From Methanomicrobiales archaeon HGW-Methanomicrobiales-2 (lineage in GTDB: Archaea; Halobacteriota; Methanomicrobia; Methanomicrobiales; Methanoculleaceae): DNA of 64,000 bases. Within the stretch, counting starts at the first letter, position 1, and each line of letters starts with the position of its first letter. The stretch lies in NCBI GenBank assembly GCA_002839645.1, contig PGYL01000002.1, positions 62,001 to 126,000 on the forward strand. The letters are read 5' to 3'. Positions 48,322 to 58,825 of the stretch are shown here, in pieces. The notes below the pieces were generated by a model. That model saw nothing but the letters and a program-made list of their open reading frames with translations, did no database searches and was not told the origin of the DNA. The position numbers and the translations under genes are program-made.

Positions 48322-48944
48322 CCGACCCCGTAAAAGTCCTCGGCATCTCCGGCAGCCCCCGGCGGCATGGGAACACCGAGACCCTGCTCGATGCCGTGCT
48401 CGAGGGCGCCCGGGAGGCGGGGGGCGACGTCGAAAAGATCATCCTCCGGTCGCTTGACTACGTCTCGTGCCGGGGATGCAACGCCTGCCACAAAACAGGG
48501 GTCTGCGTCATCACCGACGACCTCACGGCGATCTTTGAAAAGATCGCCGCCGCCGACGTCCTCGTCCTCGCCTCGCCCATCTACTCGATGGGGATCACGG
48601 CAGAGGCAAAGGGGCTGATCGACCGCGCCCAGTACCTCTGGGCGCGCAAGTTCATCAAAAAGGACCTCTACTACACCGCCGAACACACCCGGCACCACAA
48701 GGGGATCTTCGTATCTACCGCAGGGCTTGGGTGGGAGAACGTCTTTGACGCGGCATTTCCGGCGATCACCGCCTTCTTCAACACCACCGGGTTTGAGTAC
48801 CGGGACAACGCCATAGCAAACGATCTCGACCGTTACGGTGGAATTACGGGGCACCCCACCGCACTCGCAGAGGCGCGGGAGAAAGGGCGGAGTGTGGTCG
48901 ACCTCCTCCGGAAGTTGCAGATACCAAAAGATATGGGGGCCTGA
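48318..48944 (+). CDS. Iron-sulfur flavoprotein-like NADPH-dependent FMN reductase
   Basis: SGSPRRHGNTETLLDAVL..SCRGCNACHKTGVC; 4-bp overlap with preceding gene. Confidence 0.88.
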   Translation: MTDPVKVLGISGSPRRHGNTETLLDAVLEGAREAGGDVEKIILRSLDYVSCRGCNACHKTGVCVITDDLTAIFEKIAAADVLVLASPIYSMGITAEAKGLIDRAQYLWARKFIKKDLYYTAEHTRHHKGIFVSTAGLGWENVFDAAFPAITAFFNTTGFEYRDNAIANDLDRYGGITGHPTALAEAREKGRSVVDLLRKLQIPKDMGA

Positions 48945-49145
48945 TTTTTCCCCGGCCGTGCACGGCCGACCCGGAACACAGAAGTGAATAATATTTCCCT
49001 TTTGCCATCCATGTCGAAATTCTGATATGCCGACGCCTGCACCAATCAATAGTTTTTTCCCGCTCGCTAACAACCGGAACATATTAATATGTTTTGATAA
49101 GCTCCATCTTCTGTAGCGCTTCAAGGACGCTTTTCAGAACCACGG

Positions 49146-52100
49146 ATGGTTGTATACGTGACCCCCGCCGAGCCTCCGGGACACCCTTACGGCACGCAGC
49201 CGGAATACCGAATACTTGAGGGTCTCGAAGACGTGATTCTCGTGGTCGATGGGAACGCCCGCGTAATCTGGGCAAACCCGGCCTTCCACCGGATGCTCGG
49301 CGTGCCCGGGAACGAACCCGGGCAGACTGTCGACGCGCTCGTGGCGATGAGCGATCTCGCCGACAGGGTTCTTGCAGCCCGGGGGAGTGGGACCAGGATC
49401 CCGGAGTTTGAGTGCCGGTTCCGAAACCCGAACGGGGGGGAGCGGCGGTATCGCTGCTCGGGCTCCCGGGCGCCTTCCGGGGAGGGATGGGTGTTCCGGC
49501 TCCGGGAAGCCCCGGACAGCAGGGATTACGAAGCGATCGTCGAGTACACCGGAACGGCGACGGTCCTCATCGAGGGCAACGGTATCATATCAGTGGCGAA
49601 TACAGAGTTCGAGCGGCTCTCCGGATACCCGCGCGCCGAGATCGTCGGGATAAAGCAACTGACCGATTTTATCGCATCCGAAGATGAGCGCCAGCAGATA
49701 ACGGCATACCATCGCCTCCGGCGGAAGGGGCCTGCAGCCGCGCCGAAGAACTACTCCTTCACGTTCATCGACCGTTCCGGCAACCTTCACGCCATCGAGG
49801 TCACCATCGGCCTGATCCCGGGGACAGCCCGCTCGGTGATGTCGCTCCTCGACGTGACCGAGCAGAAGCGCGCGGAGCAGGCGTTCCGGGAGAGCGAAGA
49901 GCGGCTGAACCTTGCCTTCTCGGCAGCAAACGACGGGCTGGTCGACTGGGATGTCGGCACCGGCCCGATCTTCTACAGCCCGCGGAGCTTCACGATGCTT
50001 GGCTACGAGCCGGGCGCGTTCGTGCCCACGATCCCCACGATCCTCTCGCTTGTCCACCCGGATGACCGCGGCCGCGTGGAGGCAGTCCTCGCCGATCTGG
50101 CTGCCGGGAAGGACGACCGCTGCGAGATGGAGTTCCGCATGAAGTCCGCATCGGGAGAATGGGTCTACGTGCTCGACCGGCTCCGGGTGGTCGAGCGCGA
50201 TGCCCGCGGGATGCCGCTCCGGATCGCGGGAACGCATTCCGATATCACGAAACGGAAACAGGCGGAGAGAGAACTCATGGTCCGGGGGATGGCTATCAAG
50301 GCGTCGTTTGCCGCGATCGCTATCGCCGACCTCGACGGGTACATTACGTACGCCAACCGGGCGCTGCTCGCGATGGGCGGTTTCGCCGATCTCGATGACG
50401 TCCTCGGGAAGCATCTCTCGACACCCTGGACAGACCCCGAAAAGGTTGAAGAGGTCCTCTGCACGCTCACTGAACGGGGGGTGATCACCGGGGAGCTGGT
50501 CGGCCGCAGGACCGACGGGACGGAATTTACCGCCCATATCACCGCGAACATCGTCACCGACGAGTCCGGAAACCCGGTCTGCATCATGGTCACCGCCGTC
50601 GACATCACCGAGGAGAGGCGCATGGCGCAGGCGCTCCGGGAGAGCGAGGAGCGTTACCGGACGCTCGCGGAGTCGGCGCCGGACATCATCATCCTCGTCG
50701 GCACGGAAGGGGATATCCTCTTCGTGAACGGTGCCGGCGGCCGCCTGGTCGGCGCAGACCAAGAGAGCCTGCAGGGAAAGAACATCAGGGAGATCTTCCC
50801 GCCTGCTGTTGTAGAGAGATGGCTTGGGATGCTCCGGACCGCGACGGAGACGGTCGGGGGGATCCTCACCGAGGAGACCCGTCTGCCCGGCGACGACGGG
50901 GGCATCTGGCTTGAGACACGCCTCATCCCGATGCCGGGAAGCGACGGCACCGTCCGAAACCTGCTCGGGATCAGCCGCGACGTCACCGAACGGAAACAGG
51001 CGGAAGAGCAACTCCGGTTCCAGGCCCAGGTGCTCTCGCAGGTGGAGGACGCCGTGATCGCGGCCGACGCAGAGGGACGGATCACCTACATGAACCAGGC
51101 AGCAGAAAGGCTCTACGACGTTCCTTCCGGCGAGGCGCTCGGTCGGCCGGCCTCGGAACTCTTCACCGTCGAGTGGCTCCGCCCGGACGACGAAGAGGTG
51201 GCGAAAAACGCTTTCCGATCATCCGGAACCTGGCACGGCGTCGTCAGCCACTACAAGAGGGGCGGCGAGGTCATATTCGTCGACGAGACGCTCAGCACCC
51301 TAAACGACGATTCCGGGCGGATTACCGGGACGCTCTACTCCCTCCGCGACGTCACCGGGCAGCGGCAGGCCGAACTCGAACTCTGGATCAAGGATATGGC
51401 GATAGCGTCGGCGCTCGAAGGCATCTCTCTTTCCGACTGCGACGGGAAGATCATCTACGCCAACCGCGCCTCCCTCGCCATCCAAGGGTGGGAGGAGGAG
51501 GAGATCGTCGGGCAGCACGTCTCGGTGCTCTGGGCCGACCCGGGGGAGATGAATCGGATCGGGGAGGAACTCGTCCGGAACGGCACCTGGTCCGGGGAGG
51601 TGAAATCGCGACGAAAAGATGGAACGGCCTTCCCCATGCAGCTTGCCCTCTCCGTCGTCACCGATGAAGCGGGCAGGCGGATCTGCACGATGGGTTCGGG
51701 GATCGACATCACCGAACGCAAGCGGGCCGAGCAGGAACTCCTGATCAGGGATATGGCGATAGCGTCGTCGTCGAGCGCGTTCACCGTCGCCGACCTCGAC
51801 GGCCGCCTGACCTACGTCAACCAGGCGTTTCTCACCATGTGGGGCTACGACTCTCCGACCGAGGTGATCGGGAAACGGGTCACGGAACTCTGGCGGAACG
51901 AGGAGGATGCCATAAATACGCTCCAGAACATTGTCCGCACCGGCGGGTACACCGGCGAGCGGATCGGCAGAAGGCGGGACAACACGACGTTTTATGCCAT
52001 GTTTTCCGGAACTCTGGTCAGGGACAGCGACGGAATTCCCCTCTGCATCACCGCCTCGCTCACCGATATCTCCAGCCAGAAACAGGCTGAAGCCGAAATC

Positions 52101-53246
52101 CAGGCGCATAACCGCGAGCTCTCGGCCTTAAATTGGATCATCGGCGTATCGGCGTCCGCAACGGATATCGATGAAGCCCTGGAGAGGGTGCTCGGGGCAA
52201 CCCTCGACCTTCTCAATCTTTCGGGCGGCGGCATCTACCTGATCGAGCCGGGAAGGCAGCGCGCGCGGCTCGTCTGCATGCAGGGCCTCCCGGAGGGCTT
52301 TCCTGCGCAGCCATGCATCCCGGATATCACCCTCGCACCCTACGCGAAGGTCCTTGTGGCCGGGGAACCTCTCTTCTTCGATGACTACCCGGCTCTCCGC
52401 TACCCGGGGGAGAGCGACGGGACACCGCATCAGTGTGCCAGCATCCCGATTATGGCGCACGGGAAGATCATCGGGGCCCTGAACATGATATCCGGGGCCG
52501 GCAACCGGCTCACCGAAGCCGACCGCTCCCTTCTTGTGGCTATCGGGAGAGAGATCGGCGCCTCCGTCGAGCGTACCATGCTGATCCGGCAGCTTGAGAT
52601 GGCCGAGCGGGAGGCAAACCTCTACCTCGATATTCTCAGCCATGATATCAGGAACGCCGAGAACGTCTCGGGCCTTTACACCGACCTCCTCGTCGATATG
52701 CTCGAGGGGGAGACACGGAGCTACGCAGAGAAGCTCAGGAGCAGCATCAGGAAGAGCATTGAGATCTTAAGGAACGTCTCGACCATCCGGCGGATCCACC
52801 GCGAATCGGCCGCGCTCGTGCCGGTAGATCTTGACAGGGTGATCCGGGACGAGATCGCGATCTTCTCCGGGAGCCGGATCCACTACGACGGCACGAACCT
52901 TGCGGTCATGGCCGACGCGCTCCTCCCCGAGGTCTTCACGAACCTCATCGGGAACGCTATCAAGTTCGGGGGGCCGGCGGTCGAGGTCACTATCAAAGCG
53001 GAGGAGACCGACGGCGGAGTCCGGGTCTCGGTTGAGGACACCGGGCCGGGGGTTCCCGACGAGATGAAGGAGGCCGTTTTCATGCGGTTCGGGTGGAGCG
53101 GGAATCGGAAGAGCGGCCAGGGCCTCGGCCTCTACATCACCCGGATGCTTATTACGCGCTACGGCGGCCGGGTCCGGGTCGACGACCGGGTGCCGGGCCA
53201 TCCCGGGGAGGGTGCAGCGTTCCGGTTCACCCTGAAGCGGGCCTGA
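49146..53246 (+). CDS. Large multi-PAS/GAF sensor histidine kinase
   Basis: About eight PAS-like segments ending in VTEQKRAEQ/ITERKRAEQ-type PAC ends, a GAF-like region, H-box LSHDIRNAENV, HATPase NLIGNAIKFGG..GQGLGLYITRML. Confidence 0.93.
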   Translation: MVVYVTPAEPPGHPYGTQPEYRILEGLEDVILVVDGNARVIWANPAFHRMLGVPGNEPGQTVDALVAMSDLADRVLAARGSGTRIPEFECRFRNPNGGERRYRCSGSRAPSGEGWVFRLREAPDSRDYEAIVEYTGTATVLIEGNGIISVANTEFERLSGYPRAEIVGIKQLTDFIASEDERQQITAYHRLRRKGPAAAPKNYSFTFIDRSGNLHAIEVTIGLIPGTARSVMSLLDVTEQKRAEQAFRESEERLNLAFSAANDGLVDWDVGTGPIFYSPRSFTMLGYEPGAFVPTIPTILSLVHPDDRGRVEAVLADLAAGKDDRCEMEFRMKSASGEWVYVLDRLRVVERDARGMPLRIAGTHSDITKRKQAERELMVRGMAIKASFAAIAIADLDGYITYANRALLAMGGFADLDDVLGKHLSTPWTDPEKVEEVLCTLTERGVITGELVGRRTDGTEFTAHITANIVTDESGNPVCIMVTAVDITEERRMAQALRESEERYRTLAESAPDIIILVGTEGDILFVNGAGGRLVGADQESLQGKNIREIFPPAVVERWLGMLRTATETVGGILTEETRLPGDDGGIWLETRLIPMPGSDGTVRNLLGISRDVTERKQAEEQLRFQAQVLSQVEDAVIAADAEGRITYMNQAAERLYDVPSGEALGRPASELFTVEWLRPDDEEVAKNAFRSSGTWHGVVSHYKRGGEVIFVDETLSTLNDDSGRITGTLYSLRDVTGQRQAELELWIKDMAIASALEGISLSDCDGKIIYANRASLAIQGWEEEEIVGQHVSVLWADPGEMNRIGEELVRNGTWSGEVKSRRKDGTAFPMQLALSVVTDEAGRRICTMGSGIDITERKRAEQELLIRDMAIASSSSAFTVADLDGRLTYVNQAFLTMWGYDSPTEVIGKRVTELWRNEEDAINTLQNIVRTGGYTGERIGRRRDNTTFYAMFSGTLVRDSDGIPLCITASLTDISSQKQAEAEIQAHNRELSALNWIIGVSASATDIDEALERVLGATLDLLNLSGGGIYLIEPGRQRARLVCMQGLPEGFPAQPCIPDITLAPYAKVLVAGEPLFFDDYPALRYPGESDGTPHQCASIPIMAHGKIIGALNMISGAGNRLTEADRSLLVAIGREIGASVERTMLIRQLEMAEREANLYLDILSHDIRNAENVSGLYTDLLVDMLEGETRSYAEKLRSSIRKSIEILRNVSTIRRIHRESAALVPVDLDRVIRDEIAIFSGSRIHYDGTNLAVMADALLPEVFTNLIGNAIKFGGPAVEVTIKAEETDGGVRVSVEDTGPGVPDEMKEAVFMRFGWSGNRKSGQGLGLYITRMLITRYGGRVRVDDRVPGHPGEGAAFRFTLKRA

Positions 53247-53262
53247 AAAGAGAAAGAGGGCC

Positions 53263-53904
53263 TCAGAGGAGCGACCAGACGAGGAGCCCGGCAGAGGTGG
53301 CCATCAGCACGACAAAGACGACCGGGTTCCAGGCGAGGACCTTACGCCCGTCGAGAACGCTGATCGGGAGCATGTTGAAGGCGGCGATCATCGCGTTGAT
53401 CCGGAGCCCGACGAGGCCCACGAGACCGATGAGACCGCCGCCGCCAAAGAGCATGAGCGCCGCGAACGGTATGCAGAGGACGAGGTTCGTGATCGGGCCC
53501 GCCGCCGATATCCGCCCGTTCTCGGTCCGTGTAGCGTTCCCGTAGACGTAGGTCGCCCCCGGCGCCGCAAAGACTACTCCCACAAGCGCCGCCATCACCA
53601 CGGCGACGAGGAGCATCTGGTTATCTTTCTGGAACTCAGCCCAGTAGCCGTAGCGCATGGCGGCAAACTTGTGCGCCAGTTCGTGGAGGACGAAGGCGAC
53701 CCCCACCGTGACAAGAGACATCACGAAGAAGAAGACGAACCAGATAGGGTCCACCCCGCCCCGGATGTAGATCAGGGTGAAGGCAATCGAGATGGCAAGC
53801 CACGCGATCAGGAGGTCACGGCGTTCACGTGGCGGTATTCGTTCCAGCATTCGGTACCAGGTTTGTCCCGGCACGATAATATTCTTCGCTTCCTCCGGGG
53901 CCAA
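53263..53904 (-). CDS. Membrane site-2-protease-like zinc metalloprotease
   Basis: HELAHKFAAMRYG (HExxH) in TM helix; GRISAAGPITNLVLCI. Confidence 0.85.
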   Translation of the reverse strand: MAPEEAKNIIVPGQTWYRMLERIPPRERRDLLIAWLAISIAFTLIYIRGGVDPIWFVFFFVMSLVTVGVAFVLHELAHKFAAMRYGYWAEFQKDNQMLLVAVVMAALVGVVFAAPGATYVYGNATRTENGRISAAGPITNLVLCIPFAALMLFGGGGLIGLVGLVGLRINAMIAAFNMLPISVLDGRKVLAWNPVVFVVLMATSAGLLVWSLL

Positions 53905-53944
53905 CCCATCAGGTTTATTCCCCAGCCGGAGTCAACCATGTAGT

Positions 53945-54229
53945 ATGTCCCTTGATGCCGTCAGGAACGGAGTCCAGGAGATCGACGAACGGATCATCGA
54001 TCTCATTATGGAGCGGCAGAGACTGGCGGCGCAGATCGCCCGCCTCAAGCAGGAGAACGATCTTCCCATCCGCGACGAAGCGCAGCGGAGGATAGTCCTC
54101 GACCGGGTCTTCACCTACGCCGTCGAGAGCCGGATCGACCCGGTCGCCGTCCGGAGAGTCTTTGAGATCCTGATCGAGATGAACGAAGAACGGCAACGGG
54201 AGTGCAGCGGCGACGGCAACCTGCCATAG
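53945..54229 (+). CDS. Chorismate mutase
   Basis: VRNGVQEIDERIIDLIMERQRLAAQIARLKQENDLPIRDEAQRRIVLDRV. Confidence 0.9.
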   Translation: MSLDAVRNGVQEIDERIIDLIMERQRLAAQIARLKQENDLPIRDEAQRRIVLDRVFTYAVESRIDPVAVRRVFEILIEMNEERQRECSGDGNLP

Positions 54230-54296
54230 AGGTCAGCCCGGAATGCTGCGAGGCCGCGTCGGCCAGAGCTTTTGTGATGGCGATCTAAAAAAAGGG

Positions 54297-55166
54297 TTAC
54301 TGGGTGAGCATCGTGCCGACGCCCTCGTTGGTAAAGAGCTCGAGGAGCAGGTTGTGCTCCCGGTTGCCGTTCACGACGTGAGCGCTCGTCACACCATTTC
54401 TGACCGCTTTCATGCAGCCTTCGAGTTTCGGGATCATCCCGCCGGCGATGATCCCCTCGCCGATCATCGCTTCCGCCTCGGAGAGCGAGAGGCGGTGATA
54501 GACCATCGTCCGGTCGGGGTTCATCACCCCGTCAACGTCTGTTAAGTTGATCAACTTGAATGCCCCAAGAGCAATCGCGATCTCGGCGGCCGCGGTATCA
54601 GCGTTGATGTTCAGGCTCTGGCCCTGCCGGTCGATGGCGATCGGGGCCACCACCGGGATGTAGTTCTGGGCGAGGAGGCAGTGGAGCACCTCAGGATCGA
54701 CCTCTTCGATCTCCCCGACCTGGCCGAGATCCACCTCCTGCATGACCTCCCCCACCTTCACCCGCTGGGGCTCCATCTTCCGGGCGATGAGGAGATTGCC
54801 GTCGTTGCCGGAGATCCCGACCGCACGAGTGCCGCAGTTCGCGATGAGAGAGACGATTCCATCGTTGATCTTCCCCACGAGGACCATCTGGGCGATCTCG
54901 AGGGTCTCAAGATCCGTAATCCGCAGGCCGCCGACAAATTTCGGCTCCTTGCCCATCGCCTGCATTTTTGTGGTGATCTCGGGGCCGCCGCCGTGGACCA
55001 GGACGACCTTCATCCCCACATAGCGGAGGAGGACGGCGTCCCGGATCACTGTCTCGAGGATGTTCTGGTCGACCATCGCGTGACCGCCGAGCTTGATCAC
55101 GATCGTTTTGCCGTGAAACTTCTGGATATAGGGGAGTGCCTCCATCAGCACGTCTTCTCGTTTCAT
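54297..55166 (-). CDS. argB: Acetylglutamate kinase
   Basis: [47 protein letters not shown]. Confidence 0.97.
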   Translation of the reverse strand: MKREDVLMEALPYIQKFHGKTIVIKLGGHAMVDQNILETVIRDAVLLRYVGMKVVLVHGGGPEITTKMQAMGKEPKFVGGLRITDLETLEIAQMVLVGKINDGIVSLIANCGTRAVGISGNDGNLLIARKMEPQRVKVGEVMQEVDLGQVGEIEEVDPEVLHCLLAQNYIPVVAPIAIDRQGQSLNINADTAAAEIAIALGAFKLINLTDVDGVMNPDRTMVYHRLSLSEAEAMIGEGIIAGGMIPKLEGCMKAVRNGVTSAHVVNGNREHNLLLELFTNEGVGTMLTQ

Positions 55167-56314
55167 GTCGTATACTTCCCGTTGATCTCTACGTACTTCT
55201 CGGTGAGGTCGCATCCCCACGCTGTCGCCTTCCCCTCGCCTGCGGCAAGGTCGAGGTCGAACGCGACGGTATTGCCGTGCATCGCAGCCTTCGCTCTTGC
55301 AAGGTCCGCGACGATCTCGCCACGGAGGACAAGCGGCGTCCGTCCGGTCCCCTCTCCCACCCAGAGTGAGACCGCATAGGGGTCGAACTCAACGCCGGCC
55401 CTACCGGCGGCCGCGACCACCCGGCCCCAGTTCGGGTCTTCGCCGTAGACGGCGGTCTTGACGAGCGGAGAGGCGACGATCGTCCGCGCCACCTCGGCGG
55501 CGGCGTCCTCGCCGGCAGCGCCCCGGACCGTGACCGCGAGAAGCTTCGTTGCTCCTTCGCCGTCGCGGGCGATCTGGATCGCAAGGTCGCGGCAGACGGC
55601 CTCGATGGCCTTCGCGAGTTCGTCCCGGTCAACCCGGCCTGCGGCCCCCGTCGCAGTGCAGAGGGCCACGTCGTTCGTGCTCGTATCCCCGTCGACCACG
55701 ACCCGGTTGAAAGACCGGCGGGCTGCCTGGCGCAGGATATCGTGCAGAACCGGCGCCTCGACCTCGGCATCGGTGTAGAGGAATCCAAGCATCGTCCCCA
55801 TGTTCGGGGCGATCATCCCGCTCCCCTTGGTGATCCCGCCGACGGCAAACGACTCCGTCTCGATGAGGGCGTGTTTGGGGAATGTGTCGGTGGTCATGAT
55901 CGCCTTCGCCGCCGCGTCCTCGGCATCGCCGTTACGGGCAAGGAGCGGCGCGACCCGCCCGCACTGGTCCCTTATACGAGGGAGGTCGAGGTAACGCCCG
56001 ATCACCCCGGTGCTCGCGACACCGACCGACTCCGGGGCGAGGTTGAGGGATTCGCCCGCAATGGCGCACATCTCCACCGCGTCGCGGTATCCCCGCTCGC
56101 CGGTGTAGGCGTTCGCGCACCCGCTGTTCACGACGATGGCGTCGAGGGTGCCCCGGCGCATCCGGTCCATCATCACCTCGACCGGCGCCGCCCGCATCTT
56201 ATTCGAGGTGAAGACGCCGGCCGCGGTCCCGCTCGCCCGGATCAGGGCAAGCCCGAACTTCCCTTCCTTGATCCCCGCGGCACTGACACCTTCGACCGCA
56301 CAGATGCTCTTCAT
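55163..56314 (-). CDS. argJ: Bifunctional ornithine acetyltransferase / N-acetylglutamate synthase
   Basis: [50 protein letters not shown]. Confidence 0.97.
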   Translation of the reverse strand: MKSICAVEGVSAAGIKEGKFGLALIRASGTAAGVFTSNKMRAAPVEVMMDRMRRGTLDAIVVNSGCANAYTGERGYRDAVEMCAIAGESLNLAPESVGVASTGVIGRYLDLPRIRDQCGRVAPLLARNGDAEDAAAKAIMTTDTFPKHALIETESFAVGGITKGSGMIAPNMGTMLGFLYTDAEVEAPVLHDILRQAARRSFNRVVVDGDTSTNDVALCTATGAAGRVDRDELAKAIEAVCRDLAIQIARDGEGATKLLAVTVRGAAGEDAAAEVARTIVASPLVKTAVYGEDPNWGRVVAAAGRAGVEFDPYAVSLWVGEGTGRTPLVLRGEIVADLARAKAAMHGNTVAFDLDLAAGEGKATAWGCDLTEKYVEINGKYTT

Positions 56315-56799
56315 GATGCTTCTTCCCGGGAAGATGCCCCAAGGCCCTGGACGATGTCGGCCCGGGTGACAATCCCGACCAGCCTGCCGTCGCGGAGCAC
56401 CGGGAGGCGTGCGATACCTTCCTGGAGCATCTGGGCGGCGGCATCGGTGATATCCGACTCCTCGTCGATGGCGATCACCGGGCTGCTCATCACCCGCCGC
56501 ACCTCCATATCGCCGATATCGGTGAGCGCACGCTTTGTCCTCTCCCAGTTGATGAACTCCCTGACCGGGACCTCGATCACCTCAAGCGGCGATGGGAGCC
56601 AGAGGTCGCTCGAGAGATCACCGGTATCCAGAAGCGAGAGAACATCGGTCTCGGTGACGATTCCTGCCACCCGCTCCCCGTCCATCACGGGAAGCCCGCC
56701 GATATGGTATTTCCGGAGCAGCCCTGCCGCCTCACGCACCGGTGAGTCGATCCGGACGGTCACCGGGTCCGGCGTCATAACATCCTTAACCAGCATCAT
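56311..56799 (-). CDS. Tandem CBS-domain protein
   Basis: VKDVMTPDPVTVRIDSPVREAAGLL..VMDGERVAGIVTETDVL..VLRDGRLVGIVTRADIV. Confidence 0.92.
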   Translation of the reverse strand: MMLVKDVMTPDPVTVRIDSPVREAAGLLRKYHIGGLPVMDGERVAGIVTETDVLSLLDTGDLSSDLWLPSPLEVIEVPVREFINWERTKRALTDIGDMEVRRVMSSPVIAIDEESDITDAAAQMLQEGIARLPVLRDGRLVGIVTRADIVQGLGASSREEAS

Positions 56800-56806
56800 T
56801 GTCACC

Positions 56807-57793
56807 TCAGGGGAGCATCCCGGCGTTGCGGAGGCCGTCGTTCTCTGCAAACCCGCACATCAGGTTCATGTTCTGGATCGCCTGGCCGCTTGCGCCCTTG
56901 ACCAGGTTGTCGATCGCCGAGACCACGACGACCCGGTCGCCCTCGCTCTCCACCGCCACGTCGCAGAAGTTCGTCCCCCGCACGGCGGCGAGGGTCGGCC
57001 TCTGGTAGCGGACGAAGAACTCGTCCTCGTAGAACTTCCGGTAGAGCGCCTCCACCTCACCCTGCTCCATCGGTTCCGAAAGGAGGATGTGGGCCGTCGT
57101 GAGGATGCCACGGTTCACCGGCAGGAGGTGCGGCGTGAAGTAGCACCGGGCATCGGAACCAAGCCGGGCGACCTCCTGCTTCATCTCCGCGAGGTGCCGG
57201 TGGGTCGTCCACTTGTAGGCGGTGAAGTTGTCGCCGACGTTGGGGTAGTGGGTGGTCCCGGACGGGGAGGTTCCCGCCCCGGAGACCCCGGTCTTCGAGT
57301 CGAAGATGATGGTGTGGGCCCGATTCGCGAGCGGTGCCGCCGCGAGCGTCGCCCCGGTCGGGAAGCACCCGGGGTTCGCGACGAAGGAGGCTCCCCTGAC
57401 CTCGTCCCGATGAAGTTCGGGCAGGCCGTAGGGGGCCTTGAAGTAGGCTTCGTGGGAGACGCCGTAGGTCTTCTCATAAACGTCCTTCGAGAGCCGGTAG
57501 TCGGCCGAGAGGTCAACGGTCTTGATGCCCCGCTCCACCAGCGTCCCGGCCACCTTCATCGCCGCCGTGTGGGGTACGGCGAGGAAGGCAAAGTCGGCAT
57601 CGATGTCACCGGCTCCGGTGTCCCGGAAGACGAGATCGGTCAGTCCCTGAAGATGGGGATGGACCGAGGCGACGCTGACCCCGTCCAGCTTGCGGGATGT
57701 CGCAGCGACGACATCCGCAGACGAGTGGTGCAGCAGGAGCCGCATTAACTCCCCGCCGGTGTATCCGGATGCACCGATAATCGCAATTTCCAT
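56807..57793 (-). CDS. argC: N-acetyl-gamma-glutamyl-phosphate reductase
   Basis: [49 protein letters not shown]. Confidence 0.97.
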   Translation of the reverse strand: MEIAIIGASGYTGGELMRLLLHHSSADVVAATSRKLDGVSVASVHPHLQGLTDLVFRDTGAGDIDADFAFLAVPHTAAMKVAGTLVERGIKTVDLSADYRLSKDVYEKTYGVSHEAYFKAPYGLPELHRDEVRGASFVANPGCFPTGATLAAAPLANRAHTIIFDSKTGVSGAGTSPSGTTHYPNVGDNFTAYKWTTHRHLAEMKQEVARLGSDARCYFTPHLLPVNRGILTTAHILLSEPMEQGEVEALYRKFYEDEFFVRYQRPTLAAVRGTNFCDVAVESEGDRVVVVSAIDNLVKGASGQAIQNMNLMCGFAENDGLRNAGMLP

Positions 57794-57819
57794 AAGAAAG
57801 AGGTGTCTTTTATACAATC

Positions 57820-58725
57820 TTAAGGCTTTGTGGTGTATCGTTCGTAGAGCCGGGCGGCGACCGACTCGATCTCGTCTCTTCCTTCGAGCCCTTCGAGGAG
57901 ATCCCGTGGAAGGGCGGTTTTCCCATAGACAGCACCCGCGTAGGCCCCGCAGATGAGCGCGATGGTATCGGTGTTTCCTCCCACATGCGCCGCAGTGGTG
58001 AGGAGGGCCGTGACGTCGTGGATGCGGCTGATCAGGAAAAACGCGAGCGGGATTGTCTGGTAAACGGTCACGTCGTTCCCGATAACCGATAACGCGCTCT
58101 CAAGACTGATACCCTCGTTTGCAAGGCGGACAGCGTCGCGAATCTTGTTGCCGAGGGCGATGTCCTCGAGGCCGGCATGCTTTCCGGCAAGGGAGAGGGC
58201 GTCGGGGCGGCCGCGGACGGCGTGGTGGACGAGCATCGCGACGGTGACCGCTCCAGCGTGCGCCCCCGGATGGGTGTGGGTGACGCTGCAGGCCTGGACC
58301 ACCCGTTCGGTCACGTCGATGGGGTCACCGTAGGCGAGGCCGAACGGGACGGCGATCCCGGTGCAGCCGGCGGTGTTGGAGGAGACACCGCCCGGTCTCT
58401 CACCGGAGAGGAGGAGGTGCCGGCACGCGGCGTCCACGGCACCGTCGGGGAACCGGAGTTCCTCGTTCATGTACATCCGGGCAAGGGCGGCCGCGTACCC
58501 CTGCTCCGAGTAGGTGCCGTCGGCGAGCATGCCGGCCACGAGGAGCATCATCTGGGTGTCGTCCGTGAACTGTCCGGGTTTCAGCCCGGCGTTCGGGTGC
58601 CCCCGCCACGCCCGGCGGTATCCCTCGTGGAGGCGCTGGAAGTCCGGCGGCGTGCTTTCCCGCGCCATGCCGAGCGCGTCCCCGATGGCGGCCCCGAGGA
58701 GACAGCCCTTGAACTGATCGAGCAT
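57820..58725 (-). CDS. ADP-ribosylglycohydrolase family protein
   Basis: [42 protein letters not shown]. Confidence 0.93.
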   Translation of the reverse strand: MLDQFKGCLLGAAIGDALGMARESTPPDFQRLHEGYRRAWRGHPNAGLKPGQFTDDTQMMLLVAGMLADGTYSEQGYAAALARMYMNEELRFPDGAVDAACRHLLLSGERPGGVSSNTAGCTGIAVPFGLAYGDPIDVTERVVQACSVTHTHPGAHAGAVTVAMLVHHAVRGRPDALSLAGKHAGLEDIALGNKIRDAVRLANEGISLESALSVIGNDVTVYQTIPLAFFLISRIHDVTALLTTAAHVGGNTDTIALICGAYAGAVYGKTALPRDLLEGLEGRDEIESVAARLYERYTTKP

Positions 58726-58825
58726 CTTAGATAGTATCTCTCTAAGGGTTCCTCTTAAGGATTGTTGTTCGGCGCGGGGGGTTGGCTCCTTCCAGACCCA
58801 ACGGAACCCGCCCCGTTTCCTGGCA

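Noticed and set aside
55742-57748. 668-aa plus-strand ORF across argJ/CBS/argC
   Set aside because: Antisense of three solid genes; no family-like motifs
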